Source: Pseudomonas abyssi
GTDB taxonomy: Bacteria > Pseudomonadota > Gammaproteobacteria > Pseudomonadales > Pseudomonadaceae
NCBI RefSeq assembly: GCF_002307495.1
Contig: NZ_NTMR01000009.1
Coordinates: 1-64,000 of the forward strand
Reading direction: 5' to 3'
DNA: 64,000 nucleotides
The position numbers and the translations under genes are program-made. The notes beneath the pieces are model-generated. The model made no database searches, was not told the DNA's origin, and saw only the letters and a list, made by a program, of their open reading frames with translations. Below are positions 1 through 8,547 of the stretch, in pieces. Numbering within the stretch: position 1 is the first letter of the stretch; the number at the start of each line of letters is the position of its first letter.

Positions 1-21
1 ACGGCGTTCTCCGCCCTACAC

Positions 22-165
22 CCGTAGCGTGGAGAACCGCGCAGCGTTCTCCACCAGAACCGCCGCGCCGCAACCACCCCGTAGCGTGGAGAACCGCGCA
101 GCGTTCTCCACCAGAGCCAACGCGCCGCGACGACGCGGAGAAGCCTTTGGCGTTCTCCGCACTAC
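22..165. repeat. REP-like palindromic repeats
   Basis: A unit with the core GTGGAGAAC...GTTCTCCAC occurs almost identically at 22-58 and 79-115. A variant palindrome (GCGGAGAA at 135-142 pairing with TTCTCCGC at 153-160) follows, and half of another unit (GGCGTTCTCCGCC) lies at 3-15. Each unit is an inverted repeat able to form a hairpin. The last one abuts the stop codon of the YcaO-type gene, so it may act in transcription termination or mRNA stability. This is the pattern of extragenic REP elements in Pseudomonas. Confidence 0.75.
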
Positions 166-2438
166 GGCTTTTTGCGCCAGGCGGATCGGGGGCGGGAGGG
201 TTGCAGGAGGGGTTTGGCTGTGGCGTCGTCATTGCGGGCGACGCTGGCGGCCGCCTTGGCGCGGGCGGCGTGGAGCTTTTTGTAGCTGTCGATCAGGCGC
301 AGGTGGCGGTCCAGCCCTTCCAGCTGCATGTTGGTGGGTGTCAGGCCATGGAAACGCACATCGCCATTCGCCGAGCCGATCACCGCGTCCATCCGCTCGT
401 TACCGAACATGCGCCGGAAGTTGGGCTCAAAATCGGCCAGCGCCAGCGCCTCATCCAGCAGCACCTCCAAGACCACGTTGAGCGCCTGATAGAACAGACC
501 GCGCTCGACGGTGTTGTCGTTGAACTGCAGAAAGGCTTCGACCAGCTCCTTGGCCTCATCACGCTGCTGCAGCGCCAGATGAATCAGCAGCTTGAGCTCG
601 AGAATGGTCAGCTGACCCCAGGTGGTATTGTCATCAAACTCGATGCCGATCAGCGTCTTGATATCGGTGTAATCATCCAGGCCACTCTCGTCCAGCCGCT
701 CGACCAGCGCCTGCAACTGCTCATCATCCAGGCTGTGCAGGTTGAGAATATCGGCGCGGAAGTCGAGCGCCTTGTTGGTGTTATCCCAGATCAGATCCTC
801 GACCGGGTAGATCTCGGAATAGCCCGGCACCAGAATGCGGCAGGCGTTGGCGCCCAGGTCGGTGTAGGTCGCCATATAGGCTTCTTTGCCCAGGTCTTTG
901 AGAATGCCGAACAGGGTGTCGGCTTCCTGCTGGTTGGAATCCGCCCCTTGGCCGGAGAAGTCCCACTCGACAAAATCGTAGTCGGGTTTGGCGCTGAAGA
1001 AGCGCCAGGACACCACACCGCTGGAGTCGATAAAGTGCTCAACAAAGTTGTTCGGCTCGGTCACCGCCTGAGACTCGAAGGTCGGCTGCGGCAGGTCGTT
1101 CAACCCTTCAAAGCTGCGCCCCTGCAGCAGCTCGGTGAGGCTGCGCTCCAGTGCCACTTCGAGGCTCGGGTGCGCGCCAAAGGAGGCAAACACACCGCCA
1201 GTGCGCGGGTTCATCAGCGTGACGCACATGACCGGGAACCGGCCGCCAAGCGAAGCGTCCTTCACCAGGACCGGGAAGCCCTGCTCTTCCAGCCCCTTGA
1301 TGCCGGCAACAATGCCCGGGTATTTGTCCAACACAGTCTGCGGCACATCCGGCAGCGCCAATTCGCCTTCCAGAATCTCGCGCTTGACCGCTCGCTCAAA
1401 AATCTCGGACAGGCACTGCACCTGCGCCTCGGCCAGCGTGTTACCCGCGCTCATGCCGTTGCTGAGAAACAGGTTTTCGATCAGGTTGGAGGGGAAGTAC
1501 ACCTCCTTGCCGTCGGACTGGCGCACATAGGGCAAGGCGCAGATGCCGCGCTCGGCATTGCCGGAGCTGGTGTCGATCAGGTGCGAGCCACGCAACTCCC
1601 CTTCCGGGTTGTAGATATCCAGGCAGTAGCTGTCGAGCAGCCCGACGGGCAGATCATCATTGCGCCCGATCTTGAACCAGCGCTCGTTGGGGTAATGCAC
1701 GAAGTCCGCGTTGGCGATGTCTTCGCCCCAGAACTGATCGTTATAGAAGAAGTTGCAGTTCAGCCGCTCGATAAACTCACCCAGCGCCGAGGCCAGCGCC
1801 GCTTCCTTGGTCGCGCCCTTGCCGTTGGTAAAGCACAGCGGCGACTGGGCGTCACGGATGTGCAGCGACCAGACGTTGGGCACGATGTTGCGCCAGGAGG
1901 CGATTTCGATCTTCATGCCCAGCCCTGCCAGCAGCCCCGACATGTTGGCGATGGTCTGCTCCAGCGGCAGGTCCTTGCCCAGAATCCGCGTGCCCTCGCC
2001 CTCGGTCTGCACCGGCATCAACAGCGACTGGGCGTCAGCATCCAGATTCTCGACCTCTTCGATGACAAAGTCAGGGCCGGTCTGTACCACCTTCTTGACC
2101 GTACAGCGCTCGATCGAACGCAGGATGCCCAGACGATCCTTCTCGGAAATGTCGGCAGGCAGCTCGACCTGAATCTTGAAGATCTGCTTGTAGCGGTCTT
2201 CCGGGTCAACGATGTTGTTCTGCGACAGACGGATGTTGTCGGTGGGGATATTGCGGGTATTGCAGTAGAGCTTGACGAAGTACGCCGCGCACAGCGCCGA
2301 TGACGCCAGAAAGTAGTCAAACGGGCCCGGAGCAGAGCCATCGCCCTTGTAGCGGATGGGCTGATCAGCCACCACCGTGAAGTCATCAAACTTGGCTTCC
2401 AGGCGGAGGTTGTCGAGAAAGTTGACCTTGATTTCCAT
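162..2438 (-). CDS. ycaO: OsmC-YcaO fusion protein
   Basis: Protein of about 758 residues. Residues 1-140 form an OsmC/Ohr-like domain (GPFDYFLASSALCAAYF region). From about residue 185 the sequence closely follows E. coli YcaO (LCFTNGKGATKEAALASALG, SNGMSAGNT, SLGGRFPVMCV, FGAHPSLEVALERS, LVPGYSEIYP) to about residue 560, followed by a helical TPR-like tail. YcaO domains use ATP to activate amide backbones; E. coli YcaO is linked to RimO-dependent beta-methylthiolation of ribosomal protein S12. The ATG at 2438 is chosen because it begins the OsmC homology (MEIKVNF); an in-frame GTG lies at 2447. Neither has a clear Shine-Dalgarno. No azoline precursor peptide or dehydrogenase is nearby, so a housekeeping role is more likely than natural-product synthesis. 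Confidence 0.9.
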   Translation of the reverse strand: MEIKVNFLDNLRLEAKFDDFTVVADQPIRYKGDGSAPGPFDYFLASSALCAAYFVKLYCNTRNIPTDNIRLSQNNIVDPEDRYKQIFKIQVELPADISEKDRLGILRSIERCTVKKVVQTGPDFVIEEVENLDADAQSLLMPVQTEGEGTRILGKDLPLEQTIANMSGLLAGLGMKIEIASWRNIVPNVWSLHIRDAQSPLCFTNGKGATKEAALASALGEFIERLNCNFFYNDQFWGEDIANADFVHYPNERWFKIGRNDDLPVGLLDSYCLDIYNPEGELRGSHLIDTSSGNAERGICALPYVRQSDGKEVYFPSNLIENLFLSNGMSAGNTLAEAQVQCLSEIFERAVKREILEGELALPDVPQTVLDKYPGIVAGIKGLEEQGFPVLVKDASLGGRFPVMCVTLMNPRTGGVFASFGAHPSLEVALERSLTELLQGRSFEGLNDLPQPTFESQAVTEPNNFVEHFIDSSGVVSWRFFSAKPDYDFVEWDFSGQGADSNQQEADTLFGILKDLGKEAYMATYTDLGANACRILVPGYSEIYPVEDLIWDNTNKALDFRADILNLHSLDDEQLQALVERLDESGLDDYTDIKTLIGIEFDDNTTWGQLTILELKLLIHLALQQRDEAKELVEAFLQFNDNTVERGLFYQALNVVLEVLLDEALALADFEPNFRRMFGNERMDAVIGSANGDVRFHGLTPTNMQLEGLDRHLRLIDSYKKLHAARAKAAASVARNDDATAKPLLQPSRPRSAWRKKP

Positions 2439-2585
2439 GCAGAACACCAGACGTGGGGGCGGGTTGAATAGCCCGCCATTATCCGGCTTTTGTACTGAAT
2501 GTCATGTCGCGTCCGCAGCAAAGCGACAGACGCGGATAACCGAACGCCACTGCCCAGGCCGACAACCAGCCTGGGCGCGCCAGGC

Positions 2586-5006
2586 TCAGAAGCCGATGGT
2601 GGCGGACAACAGACAGGTACGCGGCGCTGACAAGGTCAGGCCCGCAGCGCTGTCGTCCGATGCCCCGGCAGAAATCCAGGAGCGATCATCCAGCACATTC
2701 TCCACGCTGGCACGCAAAGTGACATCCTTGCCGGCAGCGGCAAAGGCGTACCGCGCACCCAGATCATAACGCTCCCAGCCGTCGATCTTCTTGCTGTTGG
2801 CCTGATCCAGATACTGCGAGCTGGAGTGAATGCCACGGGCAGTCAGGGTCAGACCGCGCAACGCCGGCACATCCCACTCGGCGCCCAGATTGACGCTGTA
2901 CTCAGGCGTAGCAGGTGCACGGTTGCCGTCCTCGGTCGGATCGTTGGTGGCGGTCAGTTCACTGTCGATGTACATCAGGCCGCCGAGCAGACGCACACCC
3001 TGCCAGGGCTCGCCAAAGGTGCTCAACTCAATACCGCGGTTCTCGCGCTTGCCGTTGGGGCCGAACACGCCGGTGGCGGCGTCGGTTTCATAGGCGGGCT
3101 GACGAATGCGGAAGGCGCTCAGGGTGACGCCAACGTCGCCCCGGTCGTACTTGGCGCCCACTTCCACCTGCCGGCTGACAAAGGGCGCGAAGATTTCATC
3201 CTCGTTGATCGAGGTAGACGGGGCGATCTTGCCCTGGCTCAAGCCTTCCATGTAGTTGGCGTAGATCGACACCTCCGGTGCAAGCCGATATACCACACCA
3301 ACCGAGGGCGAAACCTTTTCCTCGTCGTACGCGGTTTCACCCTTGATGCCGTTGCTCCAGTCGTCCACCTTCACCCGCTGCCAGCGCGCGCCCAGGGTAA
3401 CCAGCAGGCGGTCATCCATAAAACCCAGGGTGTCGGCCAGCGCGACACCGCTGAAACGGTTCTCGGTGTAGACCTCGTTATCGATACGGGTCGGCGCGCC
3501 CGGTGCCGGCGTGGGCACCGGGTCATACAGGTTGCTCGGACCGGTGGCGTAGCGCGCGCCGCCGTTGGTGAAGTCCATGTAGAAATAGCTGGCAGCCAGG
3601 TTCAGCTCATGGCTGACCGGCCCGGTCTGTAGCCAGTTGCGCAGGCCGGCTGTGGCCGTGCGCACGCTCTCATCGCGGGTGAAGTCGCGTGGCTGCACAT
3701 TGAAGTCACCGGCCTCGTTGATGATCGAGACGTTGTGACGCAGGAAATCGTGGTTGCTCTCGCGCACGCCCGCCGCGCCATAGAACAGCAGGTCCTCGTT
3801 GATGTCGTACTCGCCATTGAACGCGGCAAAAGTGTCTTCAGTACGGGCCTTGCTCCAGGCCTGCGCGTAGTTGTCATTGACCCGGTCGGCGTCCGGAATC
3901 GGCGCGGCTGCGCCAATCAGCACGCGCTCCTGCGGTGCATCGGTATCGCGCTCGGTGTGGCCAATGTCCGCGCCCAGGCGCACACGCTCGCCCCGGTAGT
4001 CGAGGCCCAGTACCGCCATCTCGCGGTCGACGTGCTGGTGGTCCCACTCGGTATCGCCTGCCTGGCGCACGCCGTTGAAGCGCAGGCCAAAGCGGTTGTC
4101 TTCGCCAAAGCGCCGTCCCACGTCGAGTGCACCGCCGACCTGGCTATCGGAGGCGTAGCTGCCGGTGAACTCGGTCAGTGGCGTATCGGCGGCCCGTTTC
4201 GATACCAGATTGATGCCGCCACCCACAGCGCCGCGCGGCGAGATGCCGTTGATCAACTGGCTGGGGCCCTTGATCACATCCACCCGGTCAGCCATTTCCA
4301 TGTCGATTGAATAGGTCGGCAGAACACCGTACAGGCCGTTGAAGGCAACATCGCTATTGAACAGGCTGAATCCACGAATGGTGAACTGCTCAAAACGGCC
4401 ACCGGCCGGGTTGGTGGAGCGCACCGACGGATCATTGGCAATCAGGTCCAGCAGGGTGCGGGCATTCTGGTTCTGGGCGGTTTCGCTGGTATAGGTGGTT
4501 GCGCTGAACGGGGTGTCCATAAAGTCGCGTGAGCCGAGCATGCCCTGGGAGGTTTGCATGGTTACCTGACCGCCGGCGTAACGCTCACCGCTGGCCAGCT
4601 GCGGGCTGACGCCCACGACCGTGATCGGAGCAATCTGCAGCGCCGCACTCTGGGCAGGCGCCGCGACCAGCGTATAGCCGCCAGCGCCTACCGGTTGAAG
4701 CTGCAGCCCGCTACCCTGCAGCAGGCGAGCAAAGCCCTCCTCCACGCTGTAGCTGCCGGACAGGCCTTCGCTGCGGCGGCCCTGCATCAGCGCCGGATCA
4801 ACCGACAGGCTCACGCCAGCCTGACCGGCAAAGCGGGTCAGTGCCGCGCCCAGCTCGCCAGCCGGCACCGCATAGCTGCGCCGTTCCACCTCCTGCGCGT
4901 AACTGGTGGAGATAGCCAGCGGGCTGACGCTCAAGCCCATGACCAGCCCCAGGTGCACCCATGAACGCAGACGCAGCGATGCGCACTCGGTCGATACTGC
5001 AGACAT
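2586..5006 (-). CDS. TonB-dependent siderophore receptor with STN signalling domain
   Basis: 806-residue outer-membrane receptor. After a long signal peptide ending near SYAQ comes a secretin/TonB short N-terminal (STN) domain (about 45-100: VPAGELGAALTRFAGQAGVS), a plug domain (RGFSLFNSDVAFNG) and a 22-strand-type barrel ending in the canonical terminal Phe (ATIGF). It is expected to import a ferric siderophore and signal to the adjacent FecR through the STN domain, as in FpvA, FoxA or FecA. The ATG at 5006 has a GAGGAG Shine-Dalgarno 8 bases upstream; the frame stays open to 5081 but that would overlap fecR. It is third in the fecI-fecR-receptor unit. The siderophore cannot be named from sequence. 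Confidence 0.92.
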   Translation of the reverse strand: MSAVSTECASLRLRSWVHLGLVMGLSVSPLAISTSYAQEVERRSYAVPAGELGAALTRFAGQAGVSLSVDPALMQGRRSEGLSGSYSVEEGFARLLQGSGLQLQPVGAGGYTLVAAPAQSAALQIAPITVVGVSPQLASGERYAGGQVTMQTSQGMLGSRDFMDTPFSATTYTSETAQNQNARTLLDLIANDPSVRSTNPAGGRFEQFTIRGFSLFNSDVAFNGLYGVLPTYSIDMEMADRVDVIKGPSQLINGISPRGAVGGGINLVSKRAADTPLTEFTGSYASDSQVGGALDVGRRFGEDNRFGLRFNGVRQAGDTEWDHQHVDREMAVLGLDYRGERVRLGADIGHTERDTDAPQERVLIGAAAPIPDADRVNDNYAQAWSKARTEDTFAAFNGEYDINEDLLFYGAAGVRESNHDFLRHNVSIINEAGDFNVQPRDFTRDESVRTATAGLRNWLQTGPVSHELNLAASYFYMDFTNGGARYATGPSNLYDPVPTPAPGAPTRIDNEVYTENRFSGVALADTLGFMDDRLLVTLGARWQRVKVDDWSNGIKGETAYDEEKVSPSVGVVYRLAPEVSIYANYMEGLSQGKIAPSTSINEDEIFAPFVSRQVEVGAKYDRGDVGVTLSAFRIRQPAYETDAATGVFGPNGKRENRGIELSTFGEPWQGVRLLGGLMYIDSELTATNDPTEDGNRAPATPEYSVNLGAEWDVPALRGLTLTARGIHSSSQYLDQANSKKIDGWERYDLGARYAFAAAGKDVTLRASVENVLDDRSWISAGASDDSAAGLTLSAPRTCLLSATIGF

Positions 5007-5073
5007 AAACCAGCTCCTCAATTTTTGCTTTCTCACCGCTACTGACTGGCGAGCGCAGAAAAAGGGACAGGCA

Positions 5074-6021
5074 TCAGGCATTTTCTTGTCTGGGCGCGAG
5101 CGACACCCAATAGCGGGTGCGTGTCTGCACGCTCAGCGGCAGACTGGCCGCCAGCAGAGCCAGCACACGGTCGGTGTCATCCAGTCGGAAGCTGCCCGTC
5201 ACGCGCAGACGCTCCAGCGCCGGGTCCCAGCGCAGCACGCCGGGGCGATAACGACGCAGCTCGCGCAGAAAATCACCCAGCGGCTGGTTGTCGGCCAACA
5301 GCACACCCTGACGCCAGTCAGGCAGTGTGGGGTCATAAGGCGTCCAGCCGGACAAGCCACCCGCGCTTACCGACACCTGCTGGCCGCCCTCAAGCAGCTC
5401 GCTGGCACCGGCACTGGCGGCCAGCTGCACCCGCCCACGGGCCACCGCGATTCGGCAGTGGTCATCAAAACGGCGTACGCACACTTCAGCGTCACGCAGG
5501 GTGAGCACGGCCTGCGGCAAGATGATACTCAGCGGCTGATCGCCAGCGGCAGACAACGCAAGCTCCCCACGCACCAACGTCAGCCGTCGCTCGGCCAGCT
5601 GCAGATTCACCGCGCTATCGGTGTTCAGCTGCAGCTCGATGCCCTCGGCCAGCGGCATGCGCTGCTGTTCGCCAGTGGCGGTGTGGACATCGGCGGTCCA
5701 GGCCTGCACCGGCAACTGCCGCCCCACCAGCCAACCCGCAGGCAGCAACGCACACGCGCCCAGTACCCGCTTGACCGCCACCCGCCGACCCAGATCAGGC
5801 CTATCCAGCGCGGCCAGGGACAACGCACTGGGCAGCCCGGCAAAACGCTGACGCAACTGCAACGCGCGCTGCCAGGCGTGCTCGTGCTCGGGGTTGCTGC
5901 TGCGCCAATGCGCCAGGCGCGCGTGATCGTCTTCGCTGCAATCCTCCGCGTCCAGCAGCGCCAGCCAGCGCGCGGCAGCACGGGTAATATCGCGGCGCTC
6001 GGCCTGGGTCACACCGCTCAT
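5074..6021 (-). CDS. fecR: FecR-family anti-sigma/signal transducer
   Basis: 315 residues. The cytoplasmic N-terminus is of the DUF4880 type (AARWLALLDAEDCSEDDHARLAHW), a hydrophobic segment lies near 87-103 (VLGACALLPAGWLVG), and a periplasmic FecR domain follows (TATGEQQRMPLAEGIELQLN, RGELALS), with a C-terminal STN-binding region. It relays receptor occupancy across the inner membrane to the ECF sigma factor. Its start overlaps the stop of the sigma-factor gene by four bases (ATGA), indicating translational coupling. The receptor gene begins 67 bases after its stop. Confidence 0.92.
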   Translation of the reverse strand: MSGVTQAERRDITRAAARWLALLDAEDCSEDDHARLAHWRSSNPEHEHAWQRALQLRQRFAGLPSALSLAALDRPDLGRRVAVKRVLGACALLPAGWLVGRQLPVQAWTADVHTATGEQQRMPLAEGIELQLNTDSAVNLQLAERRLTLVRGELALSAAGDQPLSIILPQAVLTLRDAEVCVRRFDDHCRIAVARGRVQLAASAGASELLEGGQQVSVSAGGLSGWTPYDPTLPDWRQGVLLADNQPLGDFLRELRRYRPGVLRWDPALERLRVTGSFRLDDTDRVLALLAASLPLSVQTRTRYWVSLAPRQENA

Positions 6022-6530
6022 GTCCGCTCCAGCAGCAGACAGTGCTCGTAGGCTTGGGCCATGTAGCGTTTTACCGTGCGTTCGGACACCTGCAACCGCG
6101 CGGCAATATCGCGATAACCGAGCCCTTCCAGCTGACTCCAGAGAAAGGCCCGCCGCACGGCCAGCGGCAACCCGTCCAGCAGCTCGTCCAGCGCCTGCAG
6201 GGTTTCCAGCAGGGCCCAGCGCTGTTCTGGCGACGGTGCCAGCGCCTGCGGCAGTTGCTGCAGTGCATCCAGATAGGCCTGTTCCAGGCTGCGACGGGCG
6301 TAAAAGGTGTTAAGCAGGCGTTTGCCAACGGTCAACAGATAAGCACGCGGCTCGCGAATATCCGCCACGTTCTGGGAGCTGGTCAGCACCTTGATGAAGG
6401 CATCCTGACTCAGGTCAGCCGCATCCCAGGTGTTACCCAGCTGACGGCGCAACCAATTCTGTAACCAGCTGTGATGGTCGCGATAGAGCGTGTGCAGGTT
6501 CTGCTGTGTGGCTGGCGCGGCGTCGGTCAT
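6018..6530 (-). CDS. fecI: ECF sigma factor, FecI type
   Basis: 170-residue extracytoplasmic-function sigma factor. The sigma-2 region is at about 15-80 (YRDHHSWLQNWLRRQLGN, AADLSQDAFIKVL, REPRAYLLTVGKRL), and the sigma-4 helix-turn-helix is at about 110-160 (LPLAVRRAFLWSQLEGLGYRD, RLQVSERTVKRYM). Members of this family direct RNA polymerase to the cognate TonB receptor gene. It is first in the fecI-fecR-receptor operon and is preceded by a candidate Fur site, which would give iron-repressed expression. Confidence 0.93.
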   Translation of the reverse strand: MTDAAPATQQNLHTLYRDHHSWLQNWLRRQLGNTWDAADLSQDAFIKVLTSSQNVADIREPRAYLLTVGKRLLNTFYARRSLEQAYLDALQQLPQALAPSPEQRWALLETLQALDELLDGLPLAVRRAFLWSQLEGLGYRDIAARLQVSERTVKRYMAQAYEHCLLLERT

Positions 6531-6554
6531 TGGCGGTCAGGATCAGGGAGGCGG

Positions 6555-6573
6555 GCAAATGAGATTGATTGTA
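6555..6573 (-). promoter_or_regulatory. Candidate Fur box upstream of fecI
   Basis: The 19-mer GCAAATGAGATTGATTGTA matches the classical Fur consensus GATAATGATAATCATTATC at 12 of 19 positions by hand alignment. It ends 25 bases upstream of the fecI start codon, where a promoter would lie. Iron repression is the usual control of such sigma factors. This is inference from position and resemblance only. Confidence 0.5.
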
Positions 6574-6677
6574 TTTAACAAATGCCATCAACTGCAATGC
6601 GCAAGACGCCCAAGCCCCATTGCACTGGCCGCGCAAACCCAGCACGATAGCCACACGCTCCCACGTGCAGATACGCC

Positions 6678-7079
6678 ATGACCACGACGCCTGCCACACG
6701 CCAACCCTGCCCGCCCGGCACCTGCGATTGCGACCGCGACACCCTGGCCGGGCAAGCCAACGCCGATCCACGCATCCTGCGTCTGACGCTGCATGAAGAG
6801 AAACGACTGGTGGCCCGGCTCGAAGCCATCAGCACACTGGAAGAACTGGAGCACCTGCAAATGCGCATGTACGAGCAGTTGGGCATGCGTCTGGCCATCG
6901 ACACCGGCTTTGGTGAAGTACGCAGCGTGCGCGGTATCGACATTAAGCTGCTACCGCAACCCGGGCTCTGCCGCAAAACCCGCAAGTCTATCCCCGCCGC
7001 CATCCGTCGCAGTCTGAAAGCGCATCCGGAGATCACCTTCGCGCTGCTGAACAGTCAGGACTTGCTGCGCGACGCCTGA
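6678..7079 (+). CDS. Conserved hypothetical protein with N-terminal Cys cluster
   Basis: 133 residues, no recognised domain. The N-terminus carries three clustered cysteines (CPPGTCDC, residues 10-17) and a single Cys near residue 98 in GLCRKTRKSIPAAIRRSLKAHPEI. The central part is helical and charged (LHEEKRLVARLEAISTLEELEHLQMRMYEQLG). Similar short proteins occur in pseudomonads but no function is known to me. No signal peptide or membrane segment. It is transcribed divergently from fecI, so the candidate Fur region lies between them. The Cys pattern suggests a metal or Fe-S site, but this is speculative. Confidence 0.75.
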   Translation: MTTTPATRQPCPPGTCDCDRDTLAGQANADPRILRLTLHEEKRLVARLEAISTLEELEHLQMRMYEQLGMRLAIDTGFGEVRSVRGIDIKLLPQPGLCRKTRKSIPAAIRRSLKAHPEITFALLNSQDLLRDA

Positions 7080-7104
7080 GCGCCGCCAGCAACACAGCCG
7101 TGAT

Positions 7105-7160
7105 GGGGCTCGCGCGACAGGGGAGCCCCGAGTAAGGCGTGGCCTTGCGTGCACGCAAGG
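7105..7160. repeat. Two adjacent inverted repeats
   Basis: GGGGCTC (7105-7111) pairs with GAGCCCC (7123-7129). An exact 18-base palindrome CCTTGCGTGCACGCAAGG occupies 7143-7160, followed by a run of eight A. Neither hairpin is followed by a T run in the direction of the upstream gene, so a classical intrinsic terminator is not supported. The palindrome could be a protein-binding site for the downstream cyclase gene. Confidence 0.5.
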
Positions 7161-7221
7161 CACAAAAAAAACATCAGCGCACGGTAGCAGGCCAAGGCAC
7201 TCTGCCACTATATTGGGCGGC

Positions 7222-8547
7222 ATGATCCCAGCTCCCCTGATTCCCCACGACAAGCTATTGGATTTGCTGCTGGATGTCGTCTGCGTCGTAAACAAGGAGG
7301 GACGCTTTTTATCCGTTAGCGCGGCCAGCGAACGGGTGTTTGGCTATACGCCGCAAGAGCTGATCGGCCGCACGGCCTTCGAACTGATCCACCCGGATGA
7401 CCGGGAGGCCACCCGACAGATCGTCGAGCGAATCACCGCCGGCCAGCCCTCAAGCGATCACGAGAACCGCTACATCCACAAACAGGGCCATATCGTCCAC
7501 ATCATGTGGTCGACCCAATGGTTCGCAGCCGAACAGGTGCGCGTTGGCGTCGCCCGTGACATCACCGCGCGAAAACAGGCCGAGGCCAGACAGGCTGCGG
7601 TATATGCGGTATCGGCAGCGGCGCACTTGGCAGAAACACTGCCCGCACTGTATCAGCAGATGCATCACCTGATCGCCCAGCATCTGCCGGTCCAGGCCTT
7701 TTCCGTTGCCCTCTATGATCCCGAACGGGATCAACTGAGTTTTCCCTACCAGGCGGGTGATGGTCTGCCGGCGCCTGCGCCTGCGCCACTTGCCGCCTAC
7801 CCGTCGCTGGCACGAACAATTCGCTCATACCCGCACACGCCCAAGACAGAAAACAACGGACAATCGCCTCAGCTCTGCGTCCCCCTGCTGCACGACGGCG
7901 TGCCCATTGGCGTACTCGTCGTACAAGGCCGGCGGGGCAGTCCAGTATTCAATGCACGGGACACCGAGTTTCTGAACTTTGTCGCCAGTCAGCTGGCCAG
8001 CGCCATCAGCCGGCACCGTGCCCACGATAAACTCTCCTTCCTCGCGCAACACGACCAGCTGACACAGTTGCCCAATCGCGTACTGCTCATGGATCGCTTG
8101 CAGGGCGCCCTGCTGCGAGCGCAGCGCACTAGCGGGCAACTGGCCGTGCTGTATCTGGACCTGGACAGCTTCAAGCAGATAAACGACACCTACGGCCATG
8201 GCGTTGGCGATCAGCTGCTGCAACAGGTCGCCGCCAGATTACGTCAGAGCGTACGCGAGTCCGACAGCTGTGGCCGTCTGGGTGGCGATGAGTTTGCGGT
8301 CCTGCTCGACAGCATTCGACAACGGCAAGACGCCGCAAGCGTAGCGGAAAAGATCCTCAGCACGCTGGCAGCTCCCTTTCTGATCGAGGGACATACCCTG
8401 ACCTGTACACCCAGCGTCGGCATCGCGGTCTACCCTGAGCACGGTCAGAGCGAACGCCAGCTGATGCATCACGCCGACAATGCGATGTACGCTGCCAAAC
8501 GCAACGGTGGCGCCGGCTACGCTTTTTCTCCGGACGCGCCAGCCTGA
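7222..8547 (+). CDS. PAS-GAF-GGDEF diguanylate cyclase
   Basis: 441 residues, no transmembrane segment. A PAS domain (about 5-120: VVCVVNKEGRFLSVSAASERVFGY, VGVARDITARKQAE), a GAF domain (about 130-265: QLCVPLLHDGVPIGVLVVQG) and a GGDEF domain follow in order. The catalytic GGDEF motif is intact (354-358, GRLGGDEFAVLL). The inhibitory RxxD site is also present (RESD, five residues before GGDEF), so an active, product-inhibited c-di-GMP synthase is predicted. No EAL domain. ATG at 7222 is preferred over an in-frame TTG at 7213. Its last 31 bases overlap the convergent hydrolase gene. The ligand of the sensory domains is unknown. Confidence 0.93.
   Translation: MIPAPLIPHDKLLDLLLDVVCVVNKEGRFLSVSAASERVFGYTPQELIGRTAFELIHPDDREATRQIVERITAGQPSSDHENRYIHKQGHIVHIMWSTQWFAAEQVRVGVARDITARKQAEARQAAVYAVSAAAHLAETLPALYQQMHHLIAQHLPVQAFSVALYDPERDQLSFPYQAGDGLPAPAPAPLAAYPSLARTIRSYPHTPKTENNGQSPQLCVPLLHDGVPIGVLVVQGRRGSPVFNARDTEFLNFVASQLASAISRHRAHDKLSFLAQHDQLTQLPNRVLLMDRLQGALLRAQRTSGQLAVLYLDLDSFKQINDTYGHGVGDQLLQQVAARLRQSVRESDSCGRLGGDEFAVLLDSIRQRQDAASVAEKILSTLAAPFLIEGHTLTCTPSVGIAVYPEHGQSERQLMHHADNAMYAAKRNGGAGYAFSPDAPA

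Noticed and set aside
147-2303. Long open frame (718 codons) antisense to the YcaO-type gene
   Set aside because: No family resemblance and repetitive Gln/Leu/Val composition; the sense gene is clear.
7143-7160. 18-bp palindrome as an intrinsic terminator
   Set aside because: Followed by an A run on the plus strand and no T run downstream of the stem in either gene direction.
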